Shown here: in pieces, positions 1 to 6,734 of the stretch
How the letters are laid out: each line of letters starts with the position of its first letter
How positions within the stretch are numbered: position 1 is the first letter of the stretch
NCBI GenBank assembly: GCA_965649105.1
Contig: CBFGJP010000071.1
Location: forward strand, 1-12,989
DNA: 12,989 bases
Direction of reading: 5' to 3'
DNA from: JAOAFX01 sp965649105
GTDB taxonomy: Bacteria > Hydrothermota > Tepidihabitantia > SM23-42 > JAOAFX01
The notes under the pieces: generated by a model
The model's database searches: none
Seen by the model: the letters and a program-made list of their open reading frames with translations, nothing else
What the model was told of the DNA's origin: nothing
Program-made: the position numbers and the translations under genes

Positions 1-1
1 T

Positions 2-259
2 ACGATTGCAATGACCCATATGGTTCTTGAAGCAACTGAACTTGGTATAGGCACCTGCTACATTGGCTGGTTCAATGAGAAACATCTAAAAAAAATTTTT
101 AAAATTCCTGGACATTATCGTGTGGCAATGCTTATTGTTATGGGATATCCCGCAGAACCTTCTACCGCCGAAGGTATCGGTGGAATAAAACCAAGACCAA
201 GAAAAAATTTAAAAGAGATTGTCTCATATAATGTATGGGGTAAGATTCTACCCTATTAA
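2..259 (+). CDS. Nitroreductase-family protein, C-terminal fragment (5' end outside window)
   Basis: The reading frame is open to the left edge, so this is the last ~85 codons of a longer gene; its start is not in the window. The stretch with ATELGIGTCYIGWF, then an IFKIPGHYRV segment, then MLIVMGYPAE matches the C-terminal part of FMN-dependent nitroreductase-family proteins (PF00881). In that family this region packs against the flavin and forms part of the dimer interface; members use NAD(P)H to reduce nitro compounds, quinones or other acceptors, but the substrate cannot be told from this piece. The C-terminal tail is Lys/Arg/Pro-rich with KPRPRKNLKEI, typical of short nitroreductases near their end. 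It ends in TAA at 257-259, 86 bases before ftsK on the same strand. No terminator hairpin is visible, but ftsK has its own promoter. Family assignment is fairly sure, specific function unknown. Confidence 0.8.
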   Translation, partial: TIAMTHMVLEATELGIGTCYIGWFNEKHLKKIFKIPGHYRVAMLIVMGYPAEPSTAEGIGGIKPRPRKNLKEIVSYNVWGKILPY

Positions 260-312
260 AAAAGCCGAACCTGCCTAATATCCGCTAATTCTATCATTTT
301 TTCAATAATAAC

Positions 313-340
313 TTGACAAAGGTATAAATTTAAGTAAAAT
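313..340 (+). promoter_or_regulatory. sigma70-type promoter of ftsK, predicted leaderless start
   Basis: TTGACA at 313-318 is a perfect -35 box, followed after exactly 16 bases by TAAAAT (335-340) as -10. The ATG at 346 begins six bases after the -10 box, where transcription would be expected to start, so the mRNA would have essentially no leader. No Shine-Dalgarno sequence lies between the promoter and the ATG; the bases just before the ATG are A/T only. An alternative -10 (TATAAA at 323-328) is too close to the -35 box. Confidence 0.75.
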
Positions 341-345
341 AAAAT

Positions 346-2643
346 ATGCAAGTGCTGGCACTTGTTATTGCAATAACTATGTTGACCCTTGCCTGTGCAG
401 TCCTTGTTTATGTTGCCCGATACCTTGATGAAAAGAAAAAAAGAAAACTCACCGGTATAATCTCATTATTCTTATGCATTCTTTTTTTAATATCCCAGAT
501 TTCTTTTTTACTGTTTCCCGACGAAAGGTATAAAAACTTCGGCGGACTCTTCGGATATTACATCTCGCTATGGACATTTTCAATGATCGGCCTTTATTTT
601 TTTGTTATTCCTGGTTTACTCTTATACTTTGGGTATCTATATCTTTTTGAAAAAGGGAAAAAAGATGGTTATAGCCTACTATATTTGATACCGATTGGTG
701 TAATTATCGATATAATTCTCTCTCTATTTTCAAAATGGGCACCCTATAAAAGTATAAACACTGGTGGCTTTATCGGTGAGATAATTAAAGAATTTTTATT
801 GAAATACTTTGGATATCCTGGAACTTATATCATTATCGCATTCGGCATTCTTGTGATTATTTTTATGACCATGAGAAAATTCATAATCCCCCAAAAACAG
901 ACTCAAGAATCATCCCCAAAAATCGAGAAAAAAGAGGTTGAGACTCAAAGTGAACCAATTATGCATCAGGAAGAAATAAATGAAGTGGAAATTAAAGATA
1001 GGAAAAAATACACTAAGAGAAGAAAGGAAATCCCAAAAATTGATTTTAAAACCGAATTTTTAAACATCCTGGCAGAACCGACAAAGAAAGTTGGCGTTGA
1101 TACTGAAATTTTGAAAAAAGAATCCGAAAGATTAGAGCAACGACTGGCAGAATTTGACGTCCAGGGAAAGGTTGTAAACTTTGAATCTGGACCGGTAATT
1201 ACACGATTTGAATTTGAACCCGCACCGGGGATAAAAGTTAGCCGGATTGCCAACCTTGATAATGACCTTGCACTTGCATTAAAAGCAACCAGAGTAAGAA
1301 TTGTCGCTCCTATACCTGGAAAATCGGCTGTCGGAATAGAAGTTCCTAATAAAGAACGAAGCCTTGTATACCTAAAAAATTGCCTGCTTGACCCCAATTT
1401 TGACAATAACCCTTCACCGCTTGCGATCGTTTTAGGCGAAGATATAACCGGGAATCCGGTAAGCGACGATATCTCAACAATGCCTCATATGCTTGTTGCC
1501 GGCACCACCGGTTCAGGCAAGAGCGTTTGTATAAATACGATTATTGCCAGTCTTTTGTATCATACTACTTATCGCGATGTAAGATTTTTAATGATTGATC
1601 CCAAGCGACTTGAGTTGCCAATGTATAATTCAATTCCTCATCTTTTACGCAAAGCAATAACCGAACCGAAAGACGCGGTTGAGGAACTTGAGGCATTAGT
1701 GGGTATAATGGAATCACGGTACCGTGATTTTGCACGAGAAAATGTCAGAGATATTGACGGATACAATGAAAAAATGAGAAAGAAAAACGGTGACATAAAA
1801 CCCTATATCGTCGTAATTGTTGATGAACTTGCTGATTTGATGCTCACTGCACCAAGTGAAATTGAAGAAAATATAACCCGACTTGCCCAGATGTCAAGGG
1901 CGGTCGGTATCCATCTTATCCTGGCAACACAGCGCCCTTCAGTAGATGTGATAACCGGTCTTATAAAGGCAAATTTCCCCTGCCGGATCGCATTTCAAGT
2001 TGCTTCGAAGACCGATTCACGAACAATCCTTGATATGAACGGCGCCGAATCATTATTAGGCAGAGGTGACATGCTTTTTCTACCCCCGGGTAAGGGAACA
2101 CCGATTAGATTACACGGTGCCTACATTTCAACCGATGAAGTGTGTGGAATCAGTAGGCTGATTGCCCGTCAGTATATTATAGAATTATTGAAAGACCTTG
2201 AAGAAGACCTTGATGAAATCGTGACCACTATCCTTGACGAAGAATTATGGACAGTGTTCATCGACCAGGATGATCCCGCCTTTGATGAAAAAAAGAAATC
2301 GCTGATGAATATTATGCCACAGGAAAAAATAGACCAGATTATTGAAATGGGATACTATCCCAAATTAGGAGAAATAATAGTAGAAGAAACGCCCAGCGCA
2401 GAAATAGGTGAAGGAGAGGTTGATCCGATGTTTCCGGAAGCGGCAAGACTAGTCTTCAGGCATCAGGTTGCAAGTGTATCACTGCTGCAGAGAAGGTTAA
2501 ATCTTGGCTATGCCCGTGCGGGTAGAATAATTGATCAGCTTGAGGCAGCAGGTATAGTTGAACCATTTCAAGGCAGCAAATCAAGAAAGGTCTTAATACA
2601 AAATCAAGAAGAGTTAGAAACAATCATTGCAAAATACCAATAG
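346..2643 (+). CDS. ftsK: DNA translocase FtsK/SpoIIIE
   Basis: This is a membrane-anchored, hexameric ATP-driven DNA pump that moves chromosome termini through the division septum and, with XerCD, helps resolve dimers. The 765-residue protein has the standard order. About four hydrophobic segments lie within residues 5-180, followed by a short charged linker (about 180-230), an alpha domain from about 235, and the RecA-like motor. Walker A is GTTGSGKS at 386-393 with Lys392. Walker B is IVVIVDEL around 488-495 with Asp493/Glu494. The conserved ATQRPSVDVITG segment is at 527-538. A winged-helix gamma domain occupies about 692-752 (SLLQRRLNLGYARAGRI), the part that reads KOPS/SRS-type polarity sequences. 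The linker between motor and gamma domain is long and acidic (about 610-690). The N-terminal linker is short, unlike E. coli FtsK, so the size is nearer SpoIIIE/SftA types. The gene converges with the downstream prenyltransferase, stops 32 bases apart, with no terminator seen. Confidence 0.97.
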   Translation: MQVLALVIAITMLTLACAVLVYVARYLDEKKKRKLTGIISLFLCILFLISQISFLLFPDERYKNFGGLFGYYISLWTFSMIGLYFFVIPGLLLYFGYLYLFEKGKKDGYSLLYLIPIGVIIDIILSLFSKWAPYKSINTGGFIGEIIKEFLLKYFGYPGTYIIIAFGILVIIFMTMRKFIIPQKQTQESSPKIEKKEVETQSEPIMHQEEINEVEIKDRKKYTKRRKEIPKIDFKTEFLNILAEPTKKVGVDTEILKKESERLEQRLAEFDVQGKVVNFESGPVITRFEFEPAPGIKVSRIANLDNDLALALKATRVRIVAPIPGKSAVGIEVPNKERSLVYLKNCLLDPNFDNNPSPLAIVLGEDITGNPVSDDISTMPHMLVAGTTGSGKSVCINTIIASLLYHTTYRDVRFLMIDPKRLELPMYNSIPHLLRKAITEPKDAVEELEALVGIMESRYRDFARENVRDIDGYNEKMRKKNGDIKPYIVVIVDELADLMLTAPSEIEENITRLAQMSRAVGIHLILATQRPSVDVITGLIKANFPCRIAFQVASKTDSRTILDMNGAESLLGRGDMLFLPPGKGTPIRLHGAYISTDEVCGISRLIARQYIIELLKDLEEDLDEIVTTILDEELWTVFIDQDDPAFDEKKKSLMNIMPQEKIDQIIEMGYYPKLGEIIVEETPSAEIGEGEVDPMFPEAARLVFRHQVASVSLLQRRLNLGYARAGRIIDQLEAAGIVEPFQGSKSRKVLIQNQEELETIIAKYQ

Positions 2644-2675
2644 GAACTTTATAGCCTGAACCGAACCCAAAATTT

Positions 2676-4214
2676 CTAAAATATTAATCCGAGTAGAAGA
2701 TAAACACTAAAAATGTAAAGAATTAAAAAATAAATATATTCTTTGGGTTTTTTAGATAAAAGTGTATAAAAAAAAGTGATCAAAAAGGCAATAATTGCAC
2801 CCGGGAGAACTTTAGAAATAAAAATTCCGATCAATATGAAACTCAGACTTAATATCAAACTAAAAGGCAACCGGCCCAATAATGTTTCTTTTTTATATAA
2901 AAGAATGGGTAGGGTAGTTACACCATTTTTTTTATCGCCCTCAATATGATTGATATCTTTTACACTAAAACCAATAGTAACACCTGATAATAATGCGTAG
3001 AGCAAGAATTTAGGAATTTGCAGTAAACTTTCTCCAAAATATATGGCACTATAACCAAATGAAATCGATAGGATAACAGCAACAGATAGTATAAATGTTG
3101 AAATAATTGGGAACCTTTTCAATCGAACCGGTGGCACTGAATAAACAAAGCCCAGAAGTAAAAACGCAGTAATAATAAGAAATGCATAATAATTCAAAAT
3201 TAGCGCAACAGTGATTACAATCAAAAAAATCGCCAGACCACTCAAGAAATACCATCTTCTACTGATACCCTGCAAAAGTGGATTATTTTTTTTGGTAATC
3301 TCATCGATCGGTATGTCAAAAAAATCATTTAAAATTTGTAAAACTGAAAAACCAAGCGCCGGACCGAGAAATATAAAGAATAGTCCCAAAAAATTAAAAA
3401 AATCAATTTTATAATTCAAATCGGACTGTTTTGTCGCCAAAAGAAAACCGAATACAGAAATGCCACCATAAAAAGCCATTCTTTCAACGCGCATTGAAGA
3501 AAGTAGAATTTGAAAATTAGCACGGTTTAAAATGTTTAAATAGATACAGAAGACTATGATAAAAAAAATTAAATAGATTGCAGAAAATTTTTGGGTATCA
3601 GTATTAAGAATACCCCCGGTTACATAAATGCTCTCCGGGTTATTTCGAGCAATAATTGTTGTCAGTCCACCACAAAGCAATATTGCAAAAAAGACAAGAA
3701 AAAAAGTGACAATTCCATAGAAAAACTTTTTCTTTACTAAATATCCATATAAACCGGCCAGAAAACCCATTAAAAAAACAACTACCCTCTGTCCTATTGA
3801 AATACCGATATCGGTAAGTGATATAAAGGGATTTAAGAAATGCAAGAAATATTTTTCCAGTTTTGATGGGTAAGTAATATAACAACCGCCGCAAAAAATT
3901 GTATCTATTATAGGAACAAAGATTATCAAGCCCATGCCAAGACTTGCAACCTTGGTAACTTTGGTTATATTTTCATTTGTAATTAGATACATCACGATTA
4001 TAACAAGAAAAAAAGTAAAAAGATAGAACAATGGAAAGTGTATAAAATACATAAGCATCCCTCTATAGGAAAAACCGGAATAGCCGATTTTGTGCATTCC
4101 TTCCAACACACCTTCAAAAAAGATTCTTAAGAAAATCCAGACAAAAACTAATACCAAATGATTGAGTAAACTATATTTTTTTATCGGAGAAAGTATATTT
4201 ATAAATTGCTTCAT
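2676..4214 (-). CDS. UbiA-superfamily prenyltransferase with an extra N-terminal membrane half
   Basis: The C-terminal half (about residues 270-512) is an integral-membrane aromatic/lipid prenyltransferase of the UbiA superfamily. Both Mg-diphosphate binding motifs are intact: NDFFDIPID at 296-304 (Asn296, Asp297, Asp300, Asp304) and DINHIEGD at 420-427, continuing to GVTTLP at 431-436. YSVPPVRLKR at 358-367 is also typical of the family. Such enzymes move a prenyl chain onto quinone precursors, heme, chlorophyllide or archaeal-type glycerol lipids; the acceptor cannot be told here. Usual family members are about 280-320 residues, so the first ~240 residues are additional. They contain roughly five or six hydrophobic segments and a CGGC motif at 108-111, and I do not recognise them. 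The gene starts 23 bases after the stop of the GGDEF gene. No Shine-Dalgarno sequence is present (upstream bases are A/T with a T-run), so it may use its own promoter inside the preceding gene's end. Strongly hydrophobic throughout. Confidence 0.88.
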   Translation of the reverse strand: MKQFINILSPIKKYSLLNHLVLVFVWIFLRIFFEGVLEGMHKIGYSGFSYRGMLMYFIHFPLFYLFTFFLVIIVMYLITNENITKVTKVASLGMGLIIFVPIIDTIFCGGCYITYPSKLEKYFLHFLNPFISLTDIGISIGQRVVVFLMGFLAGLYGYLVKKKFFYGIVTFFLVFFAILLCGGLTTIIARNNPESIYVTGGILNTDTQKFSAIYLIFFIIVFCIYLNILNRANFQILLSSMRVERMAFYGGISVFGFLLATKQSDLNYKIDFFNFLGLFFIFLGPALGFSVLQILNDFFDIPIDEITKKNNPLLQGISRRWYFLSGLAIFLIVITVALILNYYAFLIITAFLLLGFVYSVPPVRLKRFPIISTFILSVAVILSISFGYSAIYFGESLLQIPKFLLYALLSGVTIGFSVKDINHIEGDKKNGVTTLPILLYKKETLLGRLPFSLILSLSFILIGIFISKVLPGAIIAFLITFFYTLLSKKPKEYIYFLILYIFSVYLLLGLIF

Positions 4215-4226
4215 TTATGAAAAAAT

Positions 4227-4254
4227 TATTTATGGTATTATGATATTGTTTCAA
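4227..4254 (-). promoter_or_regulatory. Possible weak internal promoter for the UbiA-type gene
   Basis: On the minus strand TTGAAA (4249-4254) is separated by 16 bases from TAAATA (4227-4232), which lies 12 bases before the ATG at 4214. The -35 box overlaps the last codons of the GGDEF gene. The -10 match is poor, and the main support is that spacing and position mirror the clear promoters in this window while the gene lacks a Shine-Dalgarno sequence. Read-through from the GGDEF promoter is the alternative. Confidence 0.3.
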
Positions 4255-6244
4255 CTCGGTTCCTGCCCAGTTTCTTCGCCCTATATAATGCAAGATCAGC
4301 CTTGTGGATTAATTCCTGGGCGGTCTGGGCTGACTGGGGATATGTTGCCAATCCAACTGAAACCGTTGTTCCAATTTTCCCGTATTTATCTATACTTATA
4401 TAATTATTTTCTATTGCCGTTCTTAACCTTTCACAGACCCTCATTGCAGCTGAATTTGTGGTCTCAGGAAAAATTATAACGAATTCTTCGCCCCCATATC
4501 GTGCTACAAGGTCAGTATCCCGGACCGTGCTTTTTAATTTTGTGGCGATTGATATCAAAAGCTGGTCACCAGCCTGATGTCCGTATCTATCATTAAAATC
4601 TTTAAAATGGTCAAGGTCGATCATCGCCAGACTCACATATCGGGCATATCCTCTACCTCTTTTTAATTCATTATCTAATATTAAATCAAAATGTCGGCGA
4701 TTGGCAATTTTAGTGAGAGAGTCGGTGAGAGACATCTCTTTCGTTTCGTTGTAAAGACGGGCGTTTTCAATTGCGATTGCAGCCTGAGACGCAAATACCG
4801 TAAATATTCTCATATCCTGTTCGGTAAATGCATTCAATTTTTCACTTTCAATATCAAGAACTCCAATTACATTTCCTCGGACAACAAGTGGCACGGCTGC
4901 TTCCGATTTGATTGTCTTTTTACCCATTACATAAAACGGACTCTTACTCACATCAGGAGCATAATAAGGTTTTCCTGTCGCAGCAACATAAGCGGTAATG
5001 CCTTCTTTTTTGGGGATACTCAAACGGGTATTTTTTGAAACATATTCAGGATAACCACTTGAAGCTCGAACATATAGTTCATTGGTTTTTTTGTCGACAA
5101 GTAAAATCGCACAATTCTGATAGCCAAAATTACTACGAATGACATCAAGAATCCGATTTAAAACATCATCAAGTTCAAGTGTCGAAATCAAAGATTGAGC
5201 GATTGTAAATGATACTGATAATTCACGGCTCCTTGCAACTGCTTCCTCATACAATTTTGCGTTCTGAAAAGCCACACTTAAACGATCGGCAATCAATTCC
5301 AAAATTCGAACTGTATCAATATCAAAGGCATTTGGCTCGTTACATTGAATATCAAGTATCCCGCAGAGTTTTTTGCCAATTTTTAACGGTATTGCAATCT
5401 CTGACTTTGTAGATGTCTGCCCAAAAGAAATATACCGTTTATCCTTTGAAACATCATTTACTATCACCACTTCCTCTGTTTGAGCCGCATTGCCAACTAT
5501 TCCCTGACCAAACTGCATTCGCATGTCCCTTGGCACTTCATCTTTAAAGCCACGGGATAGTTTCTTTAATACGAGTTCATTTCCCTCTTTCCAGAATATT
5601 GCAACATTGAATTTTCCAAAATATTCAAGAATAGAATCGGTTACACTTTCACAAATTTCCTGGATATTAAGACTTTTGGTCAAACGGTGAACAATTTTAT
5701 TAAGCATTGCGAGTTCTTTTGCTCGTTTCATCTCTTCTCCAACGAGTCGCGTATTAGCGATTACTACCGCTGCCTTTGATGCGATATTATTTAAAAACAA
5801 CTCGTCTTCCCAGGTATATGCATTTTCTTTTTTATAGTCTTGAACGGCCATTACTCCTTCAACATTATTCTTATAGATCATTGGAACCCCGAGCCAACTA
5901 TAAGCGTTCCTACCATGGGGGTTGATACCGAGTCTTCTACATTGTTTCTGTAAGTCCTTATTTATGAGTAAGGTTTTTTTCGTTTTGATTACATACTCAG
6001 TCAATCCACCTGATAGCGGTCTGGAAAATGGCGCAAGCTCTTTGCCTTCAATGGTATAGACTTCAAATTTTATGGTGTTAGTTTTGGGATTATAAATCGC
6101 AATATAAAAATTGCTCGTATCCAGTACCTTACTAATTTCTTTATAAATCATACGTATCACTCTGCTTAAATTAAAAGAGGAACCTAATATGTGGTCTATT
6201 CTTCCTAATAATTGAATTCTTTGTTTCTCATTAACCATTTTCAT
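4238..6244 (-). CDS. Triple-GAF diguanylate cyclase (GGDEF)
   Basis: This is a cytoplasmic sensor enzyme predicted to make cyclic di-GMP from two GTP. The 668-residue protein has no membrane segment or signal peptide. Three GAF domains lie at about 15-168, 185-332 and 345-498. Each ends in the usual pattern: a short strand with GVxxV/LDI (128-136, 294-300, 460-466), then an acidic turn, then a long helix joining to the next domain. The GGDEF domain (about 503-668) is well preserved. It has MIDLDHFKDFND (541-552) with metal Asp543, the NDRYGHQAGD segment (551-560), and the active-site GGEEF at 584-588. RDTD at 575-578 is an RxxD inhibitory site placed correctly before GGEEF, so product inhibition is likely. 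The ligands of the GAF domains are unknown. I chose the first ATG at 6244, 11 bases after the -10 box; a second ATG two codons later is possible. The UbiA-type gene follows 23 bases downstream. Confidence 0.95.
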   Translation of the reverse strand: MKMVNEKQRIQLLGRIDHILGSSFNLSRVIRMIYKEISKVLDTSNFYIAIYNPKTNTIKFEVYTIEGKELAPFSRPLSGGLTEYVIKTKKTLLINKDLQKQCRRLGINPHGRNAYSWLGVPMIYKNNVEGVMAVQDYKKENAYTWEDELFLNNIASKAAVVIANTRLVGEEMKRAKELAMLNKIVHRLTKSLNIQEICESVTDSILEYFGKFNVAIFWKEGNELVLKKLSRGFKDEVPRDMRMQFGQGIVGNAAQTEEVVIVNDVSKDKRYISFGQTSTKSEIAIPLKIGKKLCGILDIQCNEPNAFDIDTVRILELIADRLSVAFQNAKLYEEAVARSRELSVSFTIAQSLISTLELDDVLNRILDVIRSNFGYQNCAILLVDKKTNELYVRASSGYPEYVSKNTRLSIPKKEGITAYVAATGKPYYAPDVSKSPFYVMGKKTIKSEAAVPLVVRGNVIGVLDIESEKLNAFTEQDMRIFTVFASQAAIAIENARLYNETKEMSLTDSLTKIANRRHFDLILDNELKRGRGYARYVSLAMIDLDHFKDFNDRYGHQAGDQLLISIATKLKSTVRDTDLVARYGGEEFVIIFPETTNSAAMRVCERLRTAIENNYISIDKYGKIGTTVSVGLATYPQSAQTAQELIHKADLALYRAKKLGRNRVETIS

Positions 6245-6255
6245 AAGATTATATT

Positions 6256-6283
6256 ATTATATAAAATTTTAATTTGATGTCAA
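6256..6283 (-). promoter_or_regulatory. Consensus sigma70 promoter of the GGDEF gene
   Basis: On the minus strand TTGACA (6278-6283) and TATAAT (6256-6261) are both perfect consensus hexamers with a 16-base spacer. Only 11 bases separate the -10 box from the ATG at 6244, so the predicted leader is a few bases at most. The bases before the ATG (AATATAATCTT) contain no Shine-Dalgarno sequence. Confidence 0.8.
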
Positions 6284-6597
6284 CCCTCAGTTTAATTAAG
6301 AATCCTCAACTTGTTCAAATTATTTTTAGTTTTTAAACGGGCAATTGATTAATACAGTAAACATATCAATATGAATTAGATGTGGTATCTGAGTTTAATC
6401 GACTTTTAGATATCTAAAGGCCAAGATTTGCCATTACAGTTCTTATCACATAACAAAGTCTGTGAGTACAGATTTTGCACAATTTCAGCAAGATTGGACC
6501 TAAAAAGTATTCTATAGAAAGTGTAAAGGACTCATTCGGTTTAAATATTTTGCTAATAAATTGACATGAGTTTAAAGCATTTATTTATCCGCTTTTA
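6284..6597. other. Intergenic region without a recognisable gene
   Basis: I see no convincing coding sequence here on either strand. The longest plus-strand stretch I examined runs for about 30 codons before a TGA at roughly 6558-6562, has no ATG or Shine-Dalgarno sequence, and resembles no family I know. The region contains an 18-base near-palindrome at 6403-6420, a TCACA-N10-TGTGA inverted pair at 6446-6465, and an isolated TTGACA at 6561-6566 without a good -10 partner. It could be decayed sequence or regulatory DNA for the divergent GGDEF gene and tRNA. Confidence 0.5.
6403..6420. repeat. 18-base near-perfect palindrome (operator-like)
   Basis: CTTTTAGATATCTAAAGG reads as its own complement around a centre between 6411 and 6412, with eight of nine pairs Watson-Crick and one T/G mismatch. 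It lies 120 bases upstream of the GGDEF promoter. It might be a dimeric-regulator site, but in A/T-rich DNA a palindrome of this size can occur by chance. Confidence 0.3.
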
Positions 6598-6625
6598 TTG
6601 ACTTTTTGTGTAAATTTGATATAAT
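6598..6625 (+). promoter_or_regulatory. Strong promoter of the tRNA gene
   Basis: TTGACT (6598-6603), a 16-base spacer and a perfect TATAAT (6620-6625) precede the tRNA. Transcription would start near 6632, about two bases before the first nucleotide of the mature tRNA at 6634, so the precursor would have almost no 5' leader for RNase P to remove. The presence of this promoter argues that the tRNA is expressed. Confidence 0.75.
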
Positions 6626-6633
6626 ATTCTATT

Positions 6634-6706
6634 GCCAGCGTAGCTCAGTCGGCAGAGCAGCGGTTTCGTAAACCGCAAATCAGCAGTTCGAATCTGCTCG
6701 CTAACT
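6634..6706 (+). tRNA. tRNA-Thr (anticodon CGT) with two acceptor-stem mismatches
   Basis: The cloverleaf can be drawn by hand. The 5' acceptor strand is GCCAGCG (6634-6640), the D stem GCTC/GAGC (6643-6646 with 6655-6658), and the anticodon stem GCGGT/ACCGC (6660-6664 with 6672-6676). The loop is TTCGTAA, giving anticodon CGT at 6667-6669 (6665 is position 32), which reads ACG. The variable loop is AAATC. The T stem is AGCAG/CTGCT with loop TTCGAAT (6687-6693). The 3' acceptor strand is CGCTAAC (6699-6705), followed by T at 6706 as discriminator; CCA is not encoded. All D, anticodon and T pairs are intact. In the acceptor stem, pairs 2-71 and 3-70 are C/A mismatches, leaving five of seven pairs. 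The anticodon arm and the GCC start resemble bacterial tRNA-Thr(CGT), so CGCTGGC would have been expected at the 3' side. It may be functional, edited, or a recently decayed gene; a Thr tRNA with TGT anticodon elsewhere could cover ACG. Confidence 0.85.
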
Positions 6707-6734
6707 TTAAAATCTCCAGTATTGCTATCCAATT

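Noticed and set aside
966..1406. 146-codon minus-strand open frame inside ftsK
   Set aside because: It lies opposite the conserved alpha domain and start of the FtsK motor; its composition is Ser/Phe/Arg-rich and no family is recognisable.
2644..2675. Bidirectional terminator between the convergent ftsK and prenyltransferase stops
   Set aside because: The 32 bases contain no inverted repeat with a T-run on either strand.
4162..4479. Plus-strand open frame crossing the UbiA/GGDEF junction
   Set aside because: It spans the start of one clear gene and the GGDEF-motif end of another on the opposite strand; no ribosome site or similarity is seen.
4691..5038. 115-codon plus-strand open frame within the GGDEF gene
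   Set aside because: It is antisense to the third GAF domain, which has well-preserved family features on the other strand.
6446..6465. TCACA-N10-TGTGA inverted pair, reminiscent of a CRP/cAMP-receptor site
   Set aside because: The half-sites are in the reverse orientation of the CRP consensus (TGTGA-N6-TCACA) and have the wrong spacing, and no CRP-family gene is in the window.
6561..6566. Second TTGACA upstream of the tRNA
   Set aside because: No acceptable -10 hexamer lies 15-18 bases downstream, and the tRNA has a better promoter closer to it.
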